From the NCBI RefSeq assembly GCF_000018325.1, contig NC_009922.1, positions 3,059,559 through 3,123,558 of the forward strand: a DNA stretch of 64,000 bases. The letters run 5' to 3'. The notes below the pieces were generated by a model. It was not told the origin of the DNA and ran no database searches. It saw only the letters and a program-made list of their open reading frames with translations. The translations under genes and the position numbers were made by a program. Below are positions 1-8,842 of this stretch, piece by piece (within the stretch, counting starts at the first letter, position 1; the number at the start of each line of letters is the position of its first letter). The stretch comes from Alkaliphilus oremlandii OhILAs. Lineage in GTDB: Bacteria > Bacillota > Clostridia > Peptostreptococcales > Natronincolaceae.

Positions 1-537
1 TCTCATGGTAAAATATATGGATATTGCACTTAAGCCAGATCCAACGGCCAAACCACACAATATAAACCGCTGTACATCCAACCTACCATTCTTCCACGCA
101 AAGGAATATACAAGGGCGGAAGAAACCAATCCGCCGATTAATCCAAAAAAGGGCATGGATAAACTGGCAACCCATGAGGTGCTGATTAATTTTCCCTGAA
201 AGAAAAACATAAACATGACGATAGCCGCACTGGCACCTGCATTTACACCGATGATGCCGGGGTCTGCTAGCCCATTTTTTGTTATTCCTTGTATGATCAT
301 ACCAGCAATGGAGAGCCCTAAGCCTACTAAAGCTGCCACAACGATTCTAGGCAGACGAAATTCAAATATTACTAAGTCATACTCCGGGTTTTTATTTAGC
401 CTAATTAAGGTTTTAAATACATCCACAATGGATAGATCATAGCTCCCATTGGTTACGCTGATATACATCATTACTATTACCAATAAAATCATCAACATTA
501 AAATACTAATATAGCGACTTAAAGAATCTCTATGCAT
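1..537 (-). CDS. Iron-siderophore ABC transporter permease (FecCD family), C-terminus cut by window
   Basis: This is one of two inner-membrane permease subunits that move ferric siderophores through an ABC importer. My translation from the ATG at 537 gives several hydrophobic segments and the FecCD motif FRLPRIVVAALVG, followed by AGMIIQGITKNGLADPGIIG. The frame is open to base 1, so about 179 residues of a roughly 330-residue family are present. The start codon overlaps the end of the upstream permease by 8 bases, which implies translational coupling. The ATPase subunit probably lies beyond the window edge. Family assignment is firm; the exact siderophore is unknown. Confidence 0.88.
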   Translation of the reverse strand, partial: MHRDSLSRYISILMLMILLVIVMMYISVTNGSYDLSIVDVFKTLIRLNKNPEYDLVIFEFRLPRIVVAALVGLGLSIAGMIIQGITKNGLADPGIIGVNAGASAAIVMFMFFFQGKLISTSWVASLSMPFFGLIGGLVSSALVYSFAWKNGRLDVQRFILCGLAVGSGLSAISIYFTMR

Positions 538-1537
538 GCTTTCCTCCTCCTTTCTTACGGGCTAAGTAAAGAAAGAAAGGAACGCCGATCATCGATGTTA
601 CAACGCCGATGGGCGTCTCAAAGGGATAGTTGATGAATCTGCTCAATAGATCACAGAACACAAGAAATACGCCGCCAATCACTGCCGAGCAAGGAATGAT
701 CCACTTATAATCGATACCTACTAAAAATCGAACAATATGAGGAACCAAAAGTCCTACAAATCCTATTTTTCCAACCAATGCTACGGATGTACCCGTAAGG
801 ATAGAAATTACTGCCATGGCTACAACCTTTGTGGCTTTCGTATTTTGCCCAAGGCTGATGGCAATTTCCTCTCCCAAGGATAGGATCGTAATGGAACCAG
901 ATATGGCGATGGCAATAAAAATACCAACAATGGCAATTGGTACCGCTAATTTGATATGGCTAGGGTTTAGTTGGTGCAGCCTTGCATTATACCAAAAACT
1001 AATATCCTGCGATACTTGAAAGTAATTGGCCAAGGCTGCCGATACACCACTGAGAAATGTTCCTATAATGGTCCCGATCAGTGCCAATCTTACGGGTGAT
1101 AATCCATTGGGTAATAAGGATGCGATTCCAAAAACAATGAAAACACCAAGAGCTGAACCTATAAAAGAAAAAAGGATCTGTTCCTTTGATGAAATGTTCG
1201 GTATGAATATACTGCAAATGGTAATTAAAAGAGCAGATCCATCACTACCCCCCATAATTGTAGGGGAAGCAAGGTAGTTTCTTGTCATCCCCTGCATAAT
1301 TGCCCCTGACATCGCTAGAAAAGCACCTATAATGAGAGACCCTATGGCTCTGGGTATTCTAGAATGAATAATGATTTGGTGGTTTACATTTCCAGGATCG
1401 AAATTGAAAATTGCATCCCAAATTATATTCAAGTCAATACTCTTAGAGCCATATATAATGGAGGCTACCAAAGCTAAAATTATAAATACTGGTGATACCG
1501 ATAAGATGAATACTGGTACAGAAATTTTCTTTTTCAT
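530..1537 (-). CDS. Iron-siderophore ABC transporter permease (FecCD family)
   Basis: A 335-residue polytopic membrane protein, full length for the FecCD/BtuC family. It carries the typical HSRIPRAIGSLIIGAFLAMSG stretch near residues 55-75 and GFVGLLVPHIVRFLVG near residues 255-270, the cytoplasmic loop that contacts the ATPase. GGAGG lies 5 bases ahead of the ATG. The gene sits 25 bases downstream of the substrate-binding lipoprotein and overlaps the next permease by 8 bases, so the three genes form one operon driven from the Fur-type promoter at 2593-2635. The two permeases probably form a heterodimer. Confidence 0.93.
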   Translation of the reverse strand: MKKKISVPVFILSVSPVFIILALVASIIYGSKSIDLNIIWDAIFNFDPGNVNHQIIIHSRIPRAIGSLIIGAFLAMSGAIMQGMTRNYLASPTIMGGSDGSALLITICSIFIPNISSKEQILFSFIGSALGVFIVFGIASLLPNGLSPVRLALIGTIIGTFLSGVSAALANYFQVSQDISFWYNARLHQLNPSHIKLAVPIAIVGIFIAIAISGSITILSLGEEIAISLGQNTKATKVVAMAVISILTGTSVALVGKIGFVGLLVPHIVRFLVGIDYKWIIPCSAVIGGVFLVFCDLLSRFINYPFETPIGVVTSMIGVPFFLYLARKKGGGKHA

Positions 1538-1562
1538 AATCCTCCACTCTCTTTATTCTTCA

Positions 1563-2552
1563 TTATTTTGATAAGCTCTCTATAACCGCCTTTAAGAAAG
1601 CTGATTTACTCCATGCTGTTCCACCTTGTGCCAATGGGTCTACTACGTTGATAAATACGTGATCTTCTTTTGAAGCCTTCAAGCTTTTCCAGATGGGATT
1701 GTTTTGAAGCTCTTCTAAGACCTTTGGATGATCTGCATTTTCATCGGATGAAAATTGAACAAATATGTAATCTGGATCTAACTCTGAAAGCTTCTCAAGA
1801 GAAATATTTTCTTGTGCCTTTGCAAGTTTAATTGGCTCTGGTGCTATAAACCCTAGATCCCCATATAAAACTGGATTTAAAAATACGCCCTCTGGATATA
1901 TGAACAGATTGCCTGCTCTTATTCTTATGGCTACGACGCTTTTATCTTTTAATGATGCATCGAAGCTTGCCTTGGCTGTTTCAATTTCTTTGCTATAATC
2001 TGCTATAATCCTTTGTGCTTCTTCTTCTTTATCTACAAGCTTACCTAAAAGTTCCAGGTTTTCTGCCCAGTTTGTTGATATGTGAGATACTGGTATGGTT
2101 GTCGCTATTTTATTTAACTTCTCCATAACATCTTCTGGAAACTTCGAACTTCCCAAGATAACATCTGGCTTTAATGCTAATATATCTTCAAAATTTGGCT
2201 GTGTTTTTTCTCCCGATGATTTTGCCTGATCTACGATCGGTTGAAACATCTTTGGAAATTCTCCACCTACAGTGATTGCTGCAACTGGCTTAACATTTAA
2301 AAGCAGTGCATCTTCCATAGATTCCATGCTTCCCGTAATAACGATTCGCTCTACATTAGATGGGACCTTATATTCATTGCCTAAATAGCTTATTTTTTTA
2401 ATTGCATCTTTTACCTCTTCTTCATTTTTATCTGCTTCTTGACCTGAAACTTGGCTATTTGGCTCCTGTCCTATTGCCGTATTTTTAGCTGTACAACCTA
2501 CAGAAAAAATAGCTAAAACAACAATCGTCATAATAACGAGTAGTTTTTTCAT
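1563..2552 (-). CDS. Iron-siderophore ABC transporter substrate-binding lipoprotein
   Basis: A 329-residue extracellular binding lipoprotein that delivers ferric siderophore to the two permeases encoded downstream. The N-terminus is a lipoprotein signal ending in the lipobox FSVGC (Cys20). The mature part has the class III periplasmic-binding fold: VERIVITGSMESMEDALLL near residue 65, the DILALKPDVILGSS region, and a C-terminal SAFLKAVIESL. GGGAG stands 9 bases before the ATG. It is the first gene of the operon and lies directly behind a promoter whose -10 box overlaps a Fur-like operator, so iron repression is likely. The ligand cannot be read from sequence. Confidence 0.92.
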   Translation of the reverse strand: MKKLLVIMTIVVLAIFSVGCTAKNTAIGQEPNSQVSGQEADKNEEEVKDAIKKISYLGNEYKVPSNVERIVITGSMESMEDALLLNVKPVAAITVGGEFPKMFQPIVDQAKSSGEKTQPNFEDILALKPDVILGSSKFPEDVMEKLNKIATTIPVSHISTNWAENLELLGKLVDKEEEAQRIIADYSKEIETAKASFDASLKDKSVVAIRIRAGNLFIYPEGVFLNPVLYGDLGFIAPEPIKLAKAQENISLEKLSELDPDYIFVQFSSDENADHPKVLEELQNNPIWKSLKASKEDHVFINVVDPLAQGGTAWSKSAFLKAVIESLSK

Positions 2553-2592
2553 CCTTACAATCTCCCTTCACAATTTTAATTTTATTGGTATT

Positions 2593-2635
2593 GATTTTCA
2601 TTATCATTATAGTGATAGTTTTGTTCTAGTGTCAA
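2593..2635 (-). promoter_or_regulatory. Promoter with overlapping Fur-like box
   Basis: On the minus strand TTGACA (2630-2635) and TATAAT (2606-2611) are separated by 18 bases, a near-ideal sigma-A promoter. The -10 box is embedded in a sequence matching 15 of 19 positions of the Fur consensus GATAATGATAATCATTATC (2593-2611). A repressor bound there would block polymerase, fitting iron control of the siderophore transporter genes below it. Confidence 0.8.
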
Positions 2636-2650
2636 TCCTTATTTTATCTT

Positions 2651-2705
2651 TTTCTATCGCATTCCATCGTTTCTATCGGTAATAATTGATAGAATGCGAT
2701 AGAAA
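2651..2705. promoter_or_regulatory. Perfect 14-bp inverted repeat, probable operator
   Basis: TTTCTATCGCATTC (2651-2664) is repeated in exact inverse at 2692-2705, with a second imperfect pair (ATCGTTTCTATC at 2667-2678 and GATAGAAATGAT at 2698-2709). The cluster fills the space between the siderophore operon and the AlbA-type regulator gene, 34 bases before its start. It may be the regulator's own binding site; this is inference. Confidence 0.5.
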
Positions 2706-2738
2706 TGATAGAATAGAGTTCATAAAGGTGGTGGTTCT

Positions 2739-4049
2739 ATGACTTATATTAAGTCCGAAACTGTAGAATTTAAAAGTAAGTTTACGCCTGAGATCAAAAA
2801 TGAAATCGTTGCTTTTGCTAATTCAAAGGGCGGAAAAATTTTTATTGGCATCAATGATCTAGGAGAGGTTGAGGGTGTAGAAAATCCTTATAAAATATGT
2901 GAACAGCTATCTGCTTTTCTTCACGTTGCAATAAAACCGGATATCACTATGCTTACATCATTGAAGATCACTAAAATAAATGATATGCAAATTATACAGA
3001 TTGACATTATGAGAGGTATAGATCGACCCTATTATTTAACAGAAAAAGGACTCCATCCATCGGGGGTCTATATTCGTTTAGATAACCTATCCGTTCAGGC
3101 GACGAATACTATGATCAAGGATATGATTAAGGAAACCTATGGAGCATGTTATGAGTCCACCCGTTCTTTAAATCAGGAGCTGAATTTCACATATATGCAG
3201 GCTCAGCTTAAAAACCTAGCCATTCCTTTTACTACAATGGAACAAAAAAATCTAGGCATACTGGGAGAGAATCATTTATATACCAATTTGGGTCTACTTG
3301 TATCGGATCAATGTCCCTTTACGATAAAAGTTTCCGTTTTTGACGAGAAAGACAAGGGCGCATTGAAAGCTACCAAAGAGTTCTCTGGCTCTATTTTAAA
3401 GCAATTGGTAGACTGTCTTGAGTATGTTCAGCTGAATAACCATATGAACATCCACTATCAAGGCATCACTCGAGTAGAAAAAAATGATTACGCTCCTTCA
3501 ATTATCCGAGAAAATTTGTTAAATGCCATCATACATCGGGACTATTCCATGAATAGTAGCATATTGATCCATATATTTGCCGATCGTATGGAATTTATAT
3601 CTGCTGGTGGATTGGTCCATGACTTGTCCCTAGAGGATATCTTACTGGGTATTTCTCAATCAAGAAATGAAAAGCTCTGCAAGCTATTTTATAAATTAAA
3701 GATGATTGAATTCTGTGGTACTGGTATTGGAAAAACAAAAGTAGAATATATGGATTCTGGTCTTAAGCCCATATTTAACGCAACATCCAATGGCTTTAAA
3801 GTCATATTGCCCAATAAAAATACGGCTCAAAAGTCCACTTTATCATCCCTTCTTTCTCATGAGGAAGAATTAGAAGATCATATCCTAAAAGAAATCCACA
3901 GGCTGGGCTCCGTTACAAGAAGTTATATACAGAACAAGTTCCATCTAAAGCCTACAAAATGTGGTATGATCTTTAGGGACCTGGAAAGTAGAAACCTTAT
4001 TCAAAGGTATGGGCGGGGGAAAAATACGGTTTATCGATCAAAAGGATAG
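2739..4049 (+). CDS. AlbA_2 (Schlafen-type) and HATPase_c_4 domain putative transcriptional regulator
   Basis: A 436-residue protein of the group often annotated as RecG-like helicase or ATP-binding regulator. The N-terminal 115 residues form an AlbA_2 domain (ESETVEFKSK-like start, then IVAFANSKGGKIFIGINDLGEVEGV). A GHKL-type ATPase region follows, with REDNLLNAIIHRDY-like sequence (residues 250-265) and the GTGIGK loop. The C-terminal 70 residues look like a winged helix. It has no helicase motifs, so the RecG name is misleading. AAAGGTGG precedes the ATG by 7 bases. It stands alone behind a complex inverted-repeat operator, which suggests autoregulation. Confidence 0.82.
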   Translation: MTYIKSETVEFKSKFTPEIKNEIVAFANSKGGKIFIGINDLGEVEGVENPYKICEQLSAFLHVAIKPDITMLTSLKITKINDMQIIQIDIMRGIDRPYYLTEKGLHPSGVYIRLDNLSVQATNTMIKDMIKETYGACYESTRSLNQELNFTYMQAQLKNLAIPFTTMEQKNLGILGENHLYTNLGLLVSDQCPFTIKVSVFDEKDKGALKATKEFSGSILKQLVDCLEYVQLNNHMNIHYQGITRVEKNDYAPSIIRENLLNAIIHRDYSMNSSILIHIFADRMEFISAGGLVHDLSLEDILLGISQSRNEKLCKLFYKLKMIEFCGTGIGKTKVEYMDSGLKPIFNATSNGFKVILPNKNTAQKSTLSSLLSHEEELEDHILKEIHRLGSVTRSYIQNKFHLKPTKCGMIFRDLESRNLIQRYGRGKNTVYRSKG

Positions 4050-4076
4050 TGCATTAATTGCACTATCCTTTTGATA
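4041..4076. terminator. Bidirectional intrinsic terminator
   Basis: Arms AAAGGATAGTGCA (4041-4053) and TGCACTATCCTTT (4059-4071) form a 13-bp perfect stem with a 5-base loop, overlapping the stop codon of the AlbA_2 gene. A-rich and T-rich flanks allow termination in both directions between the convergent genes. Confidence 0.85.
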
Positions 4077-4077
4077 T

Positions 4078-5148
4078 TTATTTAATTTTAGATAGGTTCA
4101 AAGCCCATATACCATCGCTTTTTGTTGCAATATAAGCCAAGGAGCCATCGGGACTAAAGACAATATCATAGACCAATTTGTCTTCCAGTTCTCCTTTTAC
4201 TTGAGTCCATATGGTGCCGTGATTTTCGCTGTAATACAGTCCGCCAGTTCCATAGGGATAATTCCAAAAACCCATCAACCACTGATTTACATTCTGTGGG
4301 TTTAATTGCAACTTCGTCATACTGCCCTCAAGATAAAATTGCATATAGCTGGAAATATTCCCTTGAATATCTGTCGTATCTACGCCGATAGAGGAAGCGT
4401 GGTAAATGGCATCGGAATGAATCGGGTGGATCAATACACCGTAATTTGCCTTGGTGTTGATCTTTATGAAAGTTTTCCCCCCATCTGTTGAAATATACGG
4501 TAGCTTATCCACAATATACACAATGTTATTCTGTTTGGGATGAACCGCAATCCCTCTCACCGTTAAATCATTTATTTTTGTCCAGTTTTTCCCACTGTCC
4601 TGACTGAGCCAAAGTCCGCCGCCGAGCTTTGAGCTTTGTCCAACATAAATATCCCCTACATTATTGCTGGCCATAATGCTGATGGGCGCCTGGTAGGTGT
4701 CCACACTAGACTGTATCCAGCTTTTATCCAGCGTGGAATATCGATAAATTTCTCCATGACTGCCACCTGCTATAATAATGGTTTCCTCTTTATTCTCTAA
4801 GATGTAAAATGTGGATAGCTTCAAAGAATCACTTATGTTTTCTACTTTTTTCATATCCTGAATTTCATAGAGTGTTCCTTCTGAAAGCGCATATAATAGA
4901 CCCTTCTCCGTTAACTGTAGCTTTTCCACAGGCTTATCATTCAGTCCGATCTTCTCTACTGTCCAATCCACATTTTTTAGGAGAGCTTCTGTGATGCCGC
5001 TTGATTGTGGGCCCATAGAAACATTTGGTTCTTCCTTTTCTAAGGGATTGATCTTATTGTTGTTAGATTTTACTTCCTGTCCACTACAAGCAGATAGAAA
5101 AAGTAAGAGGACTATTAAAGGTACCCATAAAAGTTTATTCCGTCTCAT
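4078..5148 (-). CDS. BNR/sortilin-type beta-propeller lipoprotein
   Basis: A 356-residue exported lipoprotein; the lipobox is LFLSACSG with Cys21. The mature protein has repeated blades with the BNR/Asp-box pattern: LSQDSGKNWTKI, ISTDGGKTFIKI and YSENHGTIWTQV. Such seven-bladed propellers occur in sialidases, sortilins and photosystem II assembly factor HCF136-like proteins, but I see no catalytic signature. Its start overlaps the upstream deacetylase gene by 14 bases, with AGGAG 8 bases ahead, so the two are co-translated. A role at the cell surface with the deacetylase is inferred from context only. Confidence 0.8.
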   Translation of the reverse strand: MRRNKLLWVPLIVLLLFLSACSGQEVKSNNNKINPLEKEEPNVSMGPQSSGITEALLKNVDWTVEKIGLNDKPVEKLQLTEKGLLYALSEGTLYEIQDMKKVENISDSLKLSTFYILENKEETIIIAGGSHGEIYRYSTLDKSWIQSSVDTYQAPISIMASNNVGDIYVGQSSKLGGGLWLSQDSGKNWTKINDLTVRGIAVHPKQNNIVYIVDKLPYISTDGGKTFIKINTKANYGVLIHPIHSDAIYHASSIGVDTTDIQGNISSYMQFYLEGSMTKLQLNPQNVNQWLMGFWNYPYGTGGLYYSENHGTIWTQVKGELEDKLVYDIVFSPDGSLAYIATKSDGIWALNLSKIK

Positions 5149-6571
5149 TCATTGCACTCCTTTCATTTATCAGTTCGTCTATGGTAACAAATGCATAGCC
5201 CTTTTCTTTTGCTCTCTTGATAATTTCTGGTAAGGCCTCTATGGTTGAATTTCTTTTGGTATGCATCACGATAATAGAGCCGTTGGCTAAACCTTTTAGT
5301 ACAGTTTCTTTAATATGCGCAGGTTTACTATCGAACAGAGCATCATTGGAATTCAACGACCACATAATTGTTTGTAACCCAACTTCCTTTGCAATCCTCA
5401 GCATCTTTGCATTATAGAATCCACCTGGTGGCCTATAATAATTGGGCAGAATACCAATATTCTCTTGAATCACCAACTGTGTCGATATGAGCTGCGCTCT
5501 AAATTCATCCTCTGTGATCGAATGGTTATTTAAATGTTCCCATGTGTGATTGGCTATAATATGACCTCTACGATATATTTCCCGCAATACATCCTTGTTT
5601 CTATCAATTGTATTGCCAATGATAAAAAAGGTCCCTTTCACATGATGTGCATCTAATACATCCAATAGCGGGAATACCTCCTCATCGATATAATCATCAA
5701 AGGTTAAGGCAACTTTTTTCGTATCCGTACCCTTATAAACTGGTACTGCACCTTCTTTTACTTTTTCGAGATCATCGTACCGAATGTGATATGGACTCAA
5801 ATCCGCTACCTTTTCAAATGAGGCTAGGTTGGTATAAGGGATACCATCCATCAATATGGCATCTATTTCTACCCCATCGATGGATACGGATCCTTCCTCT
5901 GCATTATATCGAAAAACCTTCCCCAAGGATGTAGCCAAAATCTTTGTTGGAACGTAGATTTCATTTTCATGCTCATAAGCGTATTTCGTCATTAACATAT
6001 CGTTGATATAAAAATTTAAACTTTTAGGCTTTTGATCAAGGTGTCTCCAGGGTATTGCATTGGAAGTTCCTATATCCATCCGACCTTCTGAGACGAAGAC
6101 GGTATCCAGATTAATCGAATATTCTAGGGTGTCAATATCGATATAGGCCTTCCCAAATAGATTTACAACAGCCACATAATACTCCTCGTTCTCTTTTGCA
6201 AGCTGGATCATCTGTCTCTCCGGTATCCAACGAACGGCCCAATTTAAACTTTCACTGATGCTCCGAATCGGTACGAATATCGTACCATCCCAGTCATACC
6301 CCACATCTACAAAAACATGGTTTAGGTAAATATTCAAGCTTTTCTCTAGCCGCTCCTCAGTGGATATATTTGCCTCATGGATGGCATTAAAATTTTCTTT
6401 TTCATGAAGGTTTGAGAAGGTAATCGTCGATTCATCGCTTTCCTCAGGTATATTTAGTTCTACCTCCCCCTCAGGTGTATCTAATTCTATATCTTTTTCG
6501 GGTCTAAGGGTTAAAAATAGGATAAGGCCGAGAATAAGAATTGAGAATATAATGATGCTCCGCTTCTTCAT
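5135..6571 (-). CDS. Polysaccharide deacetylase with copper-amine-oxidase-type N-terminal domain
   Basis: A secreted or membrane-anchored NodB-family deacetylase. After an N-terminal membrane segment (IIIFSILILGLILFL) come about 200 residues resembling the copper amine oxidase N-terminal (stalk) domain with the repeated YVPTKILATSLG pattern. The catalytic domain follows, with TFDD for metal and base, HTWEH for the two metal-binding histidines, and RPPGG. It probably removes acetyl groups from cell-wall polysaccharide. An ATG at 6589 lacks a ribosome site; the ATG at 6571 has GGGGGA about 10 bases upstream and gives MKKRSIIIF, so I use it (478 residues). Overlaps the downstream BNR lipoprotein gene. 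Confidence 0.87.
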   Translation of the reverse strand: MKKRSIIIFSILILGLILFLTLRPEKDIELDTPEGEVELNIPEESDESTITFSNLHEKENFNAIHEANISTEERLEKSLNIYLNHVFVDVGYDWDGTIFVPIRSISESLNWAVRWIPERQMIQLAKENEEYYVAVVNLFGKAYIDIDTLEYSINLDTVFVSEGRMDIGTSNAIPWRHLDQKPKSLNFYINDMLMTKYAYEHENEIYVPTKILATSLGKVFRYNAEEGSVSIDGVEIDAILMDGIPYTNLASFEKVADLSPYHIRYDDLEKVKEGAVPVYKGTDTKKVALTFDDYIDEEVFPLLDVLDAHHVKGTFFIIGNTIDRNKDVLREIYRRGHIIANHTWEHLNNHSITEDEFRAQLISTQLVIQENIGILPNYYRPPGGFYNAKMLRIAKEVGLQTIMWSLNSNDALFDSKPAHIKETVLKGLANGSIIVMHTKRNSTIEALPEIIKRAKEKGYAFVTIDELINERSAMNETE

Positions 6572-6699
6572 CGTTGTACAATCCCCCATATTCTGTTGAT
6601 ATTAAAAGCTTTAATATCGTAGATATTTTATAAGTACAATTATATCGGAACTTTCTCAACTTAGGTTTTGTATTTAATGGAAAAATTCAAACCAAAGCT

Positions 6700-6933
6700 T
6701 TATTTGTTTAAAAACTTAAGAATGTCCTTAGGTTTTAAAACCTTTCCATAGGATACGACCTTCTCATCGATGACGAGAGCCGGCGTTGACAGGACTCCGT
6801 AAGTCATAATTTCTTTAAAATCCTCTACTTTCAGAACCTCCGCTTCAATTCCTGCCTCTTTTAATGCCATTTCCGTATTTTCTTTTAAAACTGTACAGTT
6901 TTTGCATCCAGAACCTAAAATTTTTATTACCAT
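6700..6933 (-). CDS. Small thioredoxin-like redox protein (CxxC)
   Basis: A 77-residue thioredoxin-fold miniprotein with the active-site motif GSGCKNC near the N-terminus and the cis-proline region STPALVIDEKVV. Proteins of this family (small redox-active disulfide protein 2) often accompany the UPF0718-type permease in arsenic and metal operons, as here. A GTG 9 bases upstream is in frame, but AGGAG lies 8 bases before the ATG at 6933, which is therefore the preferred start. It is the last gene of the ars operon and is separated from the permease by 57 bases. Confidence 0.85.
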   Translation of the reverse strand: MVIKILGSGCKNCTVLKENTEMALKEAGIEAEVLKVEDFKEIMTYGVLSTPALVIDEKVVSYGKVLKPKDILKFLNK

Positions 6934-6990
6934 AGTAAACACTCCTTTTTATATTTTTTATTGAAACTCTTCTTTGATATCCTTCTTTCT

Positions 6991-7995
6991 TTATAAAAAT
7001 AAATATCCAAAGGCATTGAAAGTATATCCGATCATAATGATTCCTAAGCTAACAATACCAACAAAAATCCATAACAGCTTCGACTTTACTACTTTATTCA
7101 ACATGACGATGGAGGGCAGAGAAAGGGCAGTAACCCCCATCATAAAGGAAAGGACAGTACCAAGACCTACGCCCTTTGCAACCAAAGCCTCTGCAATGGG
7201 TAAAGTGCCAAAAATATCGGCATACATTGGGATTCCTGCAAAGCTTGCTAATAAAACAGAATACCACTGATCTTGACCCAATACTGTAGTTATCAAAGAT
7301 TCTGGAATATAGTTATGAATCGCCGCACCGATACCAACACCTATGAATATATAGATCCAAACTTTTTTTACGATGTCCAGTACTTGATTTTTTGAAAAAT
7401 CGATTCTGTCCTTTGTACTTAATTGCTCTTCTTCAATTTCTAACACCTTGTTACTATATACGAAAGGCTCCACATATGACTCCAGTTTTAATTTACTGAT
7501 GATCGTTCCTCCCACTACTGCAAGTATTAGACCTACAACAACGTAAGCGATTGCGATCTTCCAGTTAAATACACTGGCAAGTAGAAGGATTGAGGCTAAA
7601 TCCACTAAAGGTGAGGATATCAAGAATGAAAATGTAACACCGATGGGTAGTCCTGCACTTGTAAATCCAATGAATAAAGGAATGGAGGAACAAGAGCAGA
7701 ATGGCGTTACCGTTCCAAGTAAAGCACTTAATATATTGGCCGTAATCCCATTGAACTTTCCTAGAATCCTCTTCGTTCTTTCTGGGGGAAAGAAACTCTG
7801 TATATAAGAAATACTAAAAATTAGTACGGAAAGCAATATAAAGATTTTAATTACATCGTATATAAAAAAGTGTACACTTCCTCCTAATTTACTTTCAATA
7901 CTCAAACCAAATATTTTCTCAACCAACATTTGAACGAGGTTAAAAAGCCACTCCATTTTAAGCAATTGACGATTGAACCATTTGAATATCATCAT
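6991..7995 (-). CDS. UPF0718/DUF318-family permease (arsenic or metal efflux)
   Basis: A 334-residue polytopic membrane protein of the family that includes ArsP and SO_0444-type transporters. The cysteine motif TPFCSCSSIPLF near residues 95-110 is characteristic and probably contacts thiophilic metal or metalloid; GIPMYADIFGTLPIAEAL is the second conserved block. AGGAG stands 7 bases before the ATG. The gene follows arsC by 27 bases and precedes the thioredoxin-like gene, so it is likely the efflux component of the operon. Whether the substrate is arsenite, an organoarsenical or another metal cannot be decided from sequence. Confidence 0.88.
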   Translation of the reverse strand: MMIFKWFNRQLLKMEWLFNLVQMLVEKIFGLSIESKLGGSVHFFIYDVIKIFILLSVLIFSISYIQSFFPPERTKRILGKFNGITANILSALLGTVTPFCSCSSIPLFIGFTSAGLPIGVTFSFLISSPLVDLASILLLASVFNWKIAIAYVVVGLILAVVGGTIISKLKLESYVEPFVYSNKVLEIEEEQLSTKDRIDFSKNQVLDIVKKVWIYIFIGVGIGAAIHNYIPESLITTVLGQDQWYSVLLASFAGIPMYADIFGTLPIAEALVAKGVGLGTVLSFMMGVTALSLPSIVMLNKVVKSKLLWIFVGIVSLGIIMIGYTFNAFGYLFL

Positions 7996-8022
7996 GTCTC
8001 ATCTCCTAAAACTTTAATTGTC

Positions 8023-8424
8023 TTACAATGCTTGGTTCTCTACTCTTTTAATAAGATCCTCCACTTTCATTTGAATGGTCGCTCTCGTATTTCTAAATTC
8101 TTCAATAGGACCACCTGATGGATCTTTAAGTCCCCAATCCTCCCGATGGCTACATGGAACAGACGGGCAAGACACGTTGCAGCCCATGGTAATTAAAATA
8201 TCGACTTCTCTTGGAATATCCTCTAAAAGTTTCGGATAATGATCGGCCATATCAATGCCTACTTCATCCATTACTTTAACTGCTAAAGGCTTTACTTCAT
8301 GGTAATTTTTTGTTCCAGCCGAATATACTTCCAGTACATGCCCACCTAGTTTTTTCGCCCAAGCTTCTGCCATTTGAGACCTACATGAATTATGAACACA
8401 TACAAATGCTACTTTTTTAAGCAT
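8023..8424 (-). CDS. arsC: Arsenate reductase, thioredoxin-coupled LMW-phosphatase type
   Basis: This 133-residue cytoplasmic enzyme reduces arsenate to arsenite so that it can be exported. The low-molecular-weight phosphatase P-loop is CVHNSCRS near residue 9, and the two resolving cysteines of the pI258-type enzyme are in MGCNVSCPSVPC. Asp of the DPSG motif near residue 107 is the general acid. These three cysteines identify the thioredoxin-linked class rather than the glutaredoxin-linked one. GGAGG precedes the ATG. The gene lies between arsR and the permease, giving the order arsR-arsC-permease-thioredoxin-like. Confidence 0.93.
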   Translation of the reverse strand: MLKKVAFVCVHNSCRSQMAEAWAKKLGGHVLEVYSAGTKNYHEVKPLAVKVMDEVGIDMADHYPKLLEDIPREVDILITMGCNVSCPSVPCSHREDWGLKDPSGGPIEEFRNTRATIQMKVEDLIKRVENQAL

Positions 8425-8451
8425 ACGAATTCCTCCATCCTCCCAATTTAT

Positions 8452-8796
8452 TTAGCAATCAGTGTTGCTTTTGTTATATCCCTTGCAAATACAGTCTTCC
8501 TTGAAAGAGGTTAGTTTCTGAATGAAGGTTTGCAGTTCCTCCACCTTTGCCTGATTAATGGCGTAGAACATCCATTTCCCTTCTTTTCTACCGATTACAA
8601 GCTCGCACTGCTGCAAGACTTTCATATGATGAGAAATTGTTGGTTGCGTTAAATCCAGTGCATCCATAATGTCGCAAGCACAAAGCTCACCACAGGAAAG
8701 CATCTCCAAAATTAAAAGTCGATTTCTATCTCCCAATGCCTTAAATATTTCTATCTTTTCCTCTATTTTAATCACCCGCTTATAAGTTTTTCCCAT
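8452..8796 (-). CDS. arsR: ArsR/SmtB-family metalloregulatory repressor
   Basis: A 114-residue winged-helix repressor. The DNA-recognition region is LDLTQPTISHHMKVLQQCELV, preceded by the metalloid-sensing motif ELCACD; extra cysteines (CICKGYN) lie at the C-terminus. Arsenite binding to the paired cysteines is expected to release operator DNA. An ATG at 8820 has no ribosome site, while AGGA lies 6 bases before the ATG at 8796, which is chosen. First gene of the ars operon; the palindrome inside its promoter (8845-8862) is the likely target. Confidence 0.9.
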   Translation of the reverse strand: MGKTYKRVIKIEEKIEIFKALGDRNRLLILEMLSCGELCACDIMDALDLTQPTISHHMKVLQQCELVIGRKEGKWMFYAINQAKVEELQTFIQKLTSFKEDCICKGYNKSNTDC

Positions 8797-8842
8797 ATAT
8801 ATTCCTAAATCACTAAACATATAGATGACTGTCTATGTATTT

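Noticed and set aside
2739..4049. RecG helicase
   Set aside because: No helicase motifs are present; domains are AlbA_2, a GHKL-like ATPase and a winged helix.
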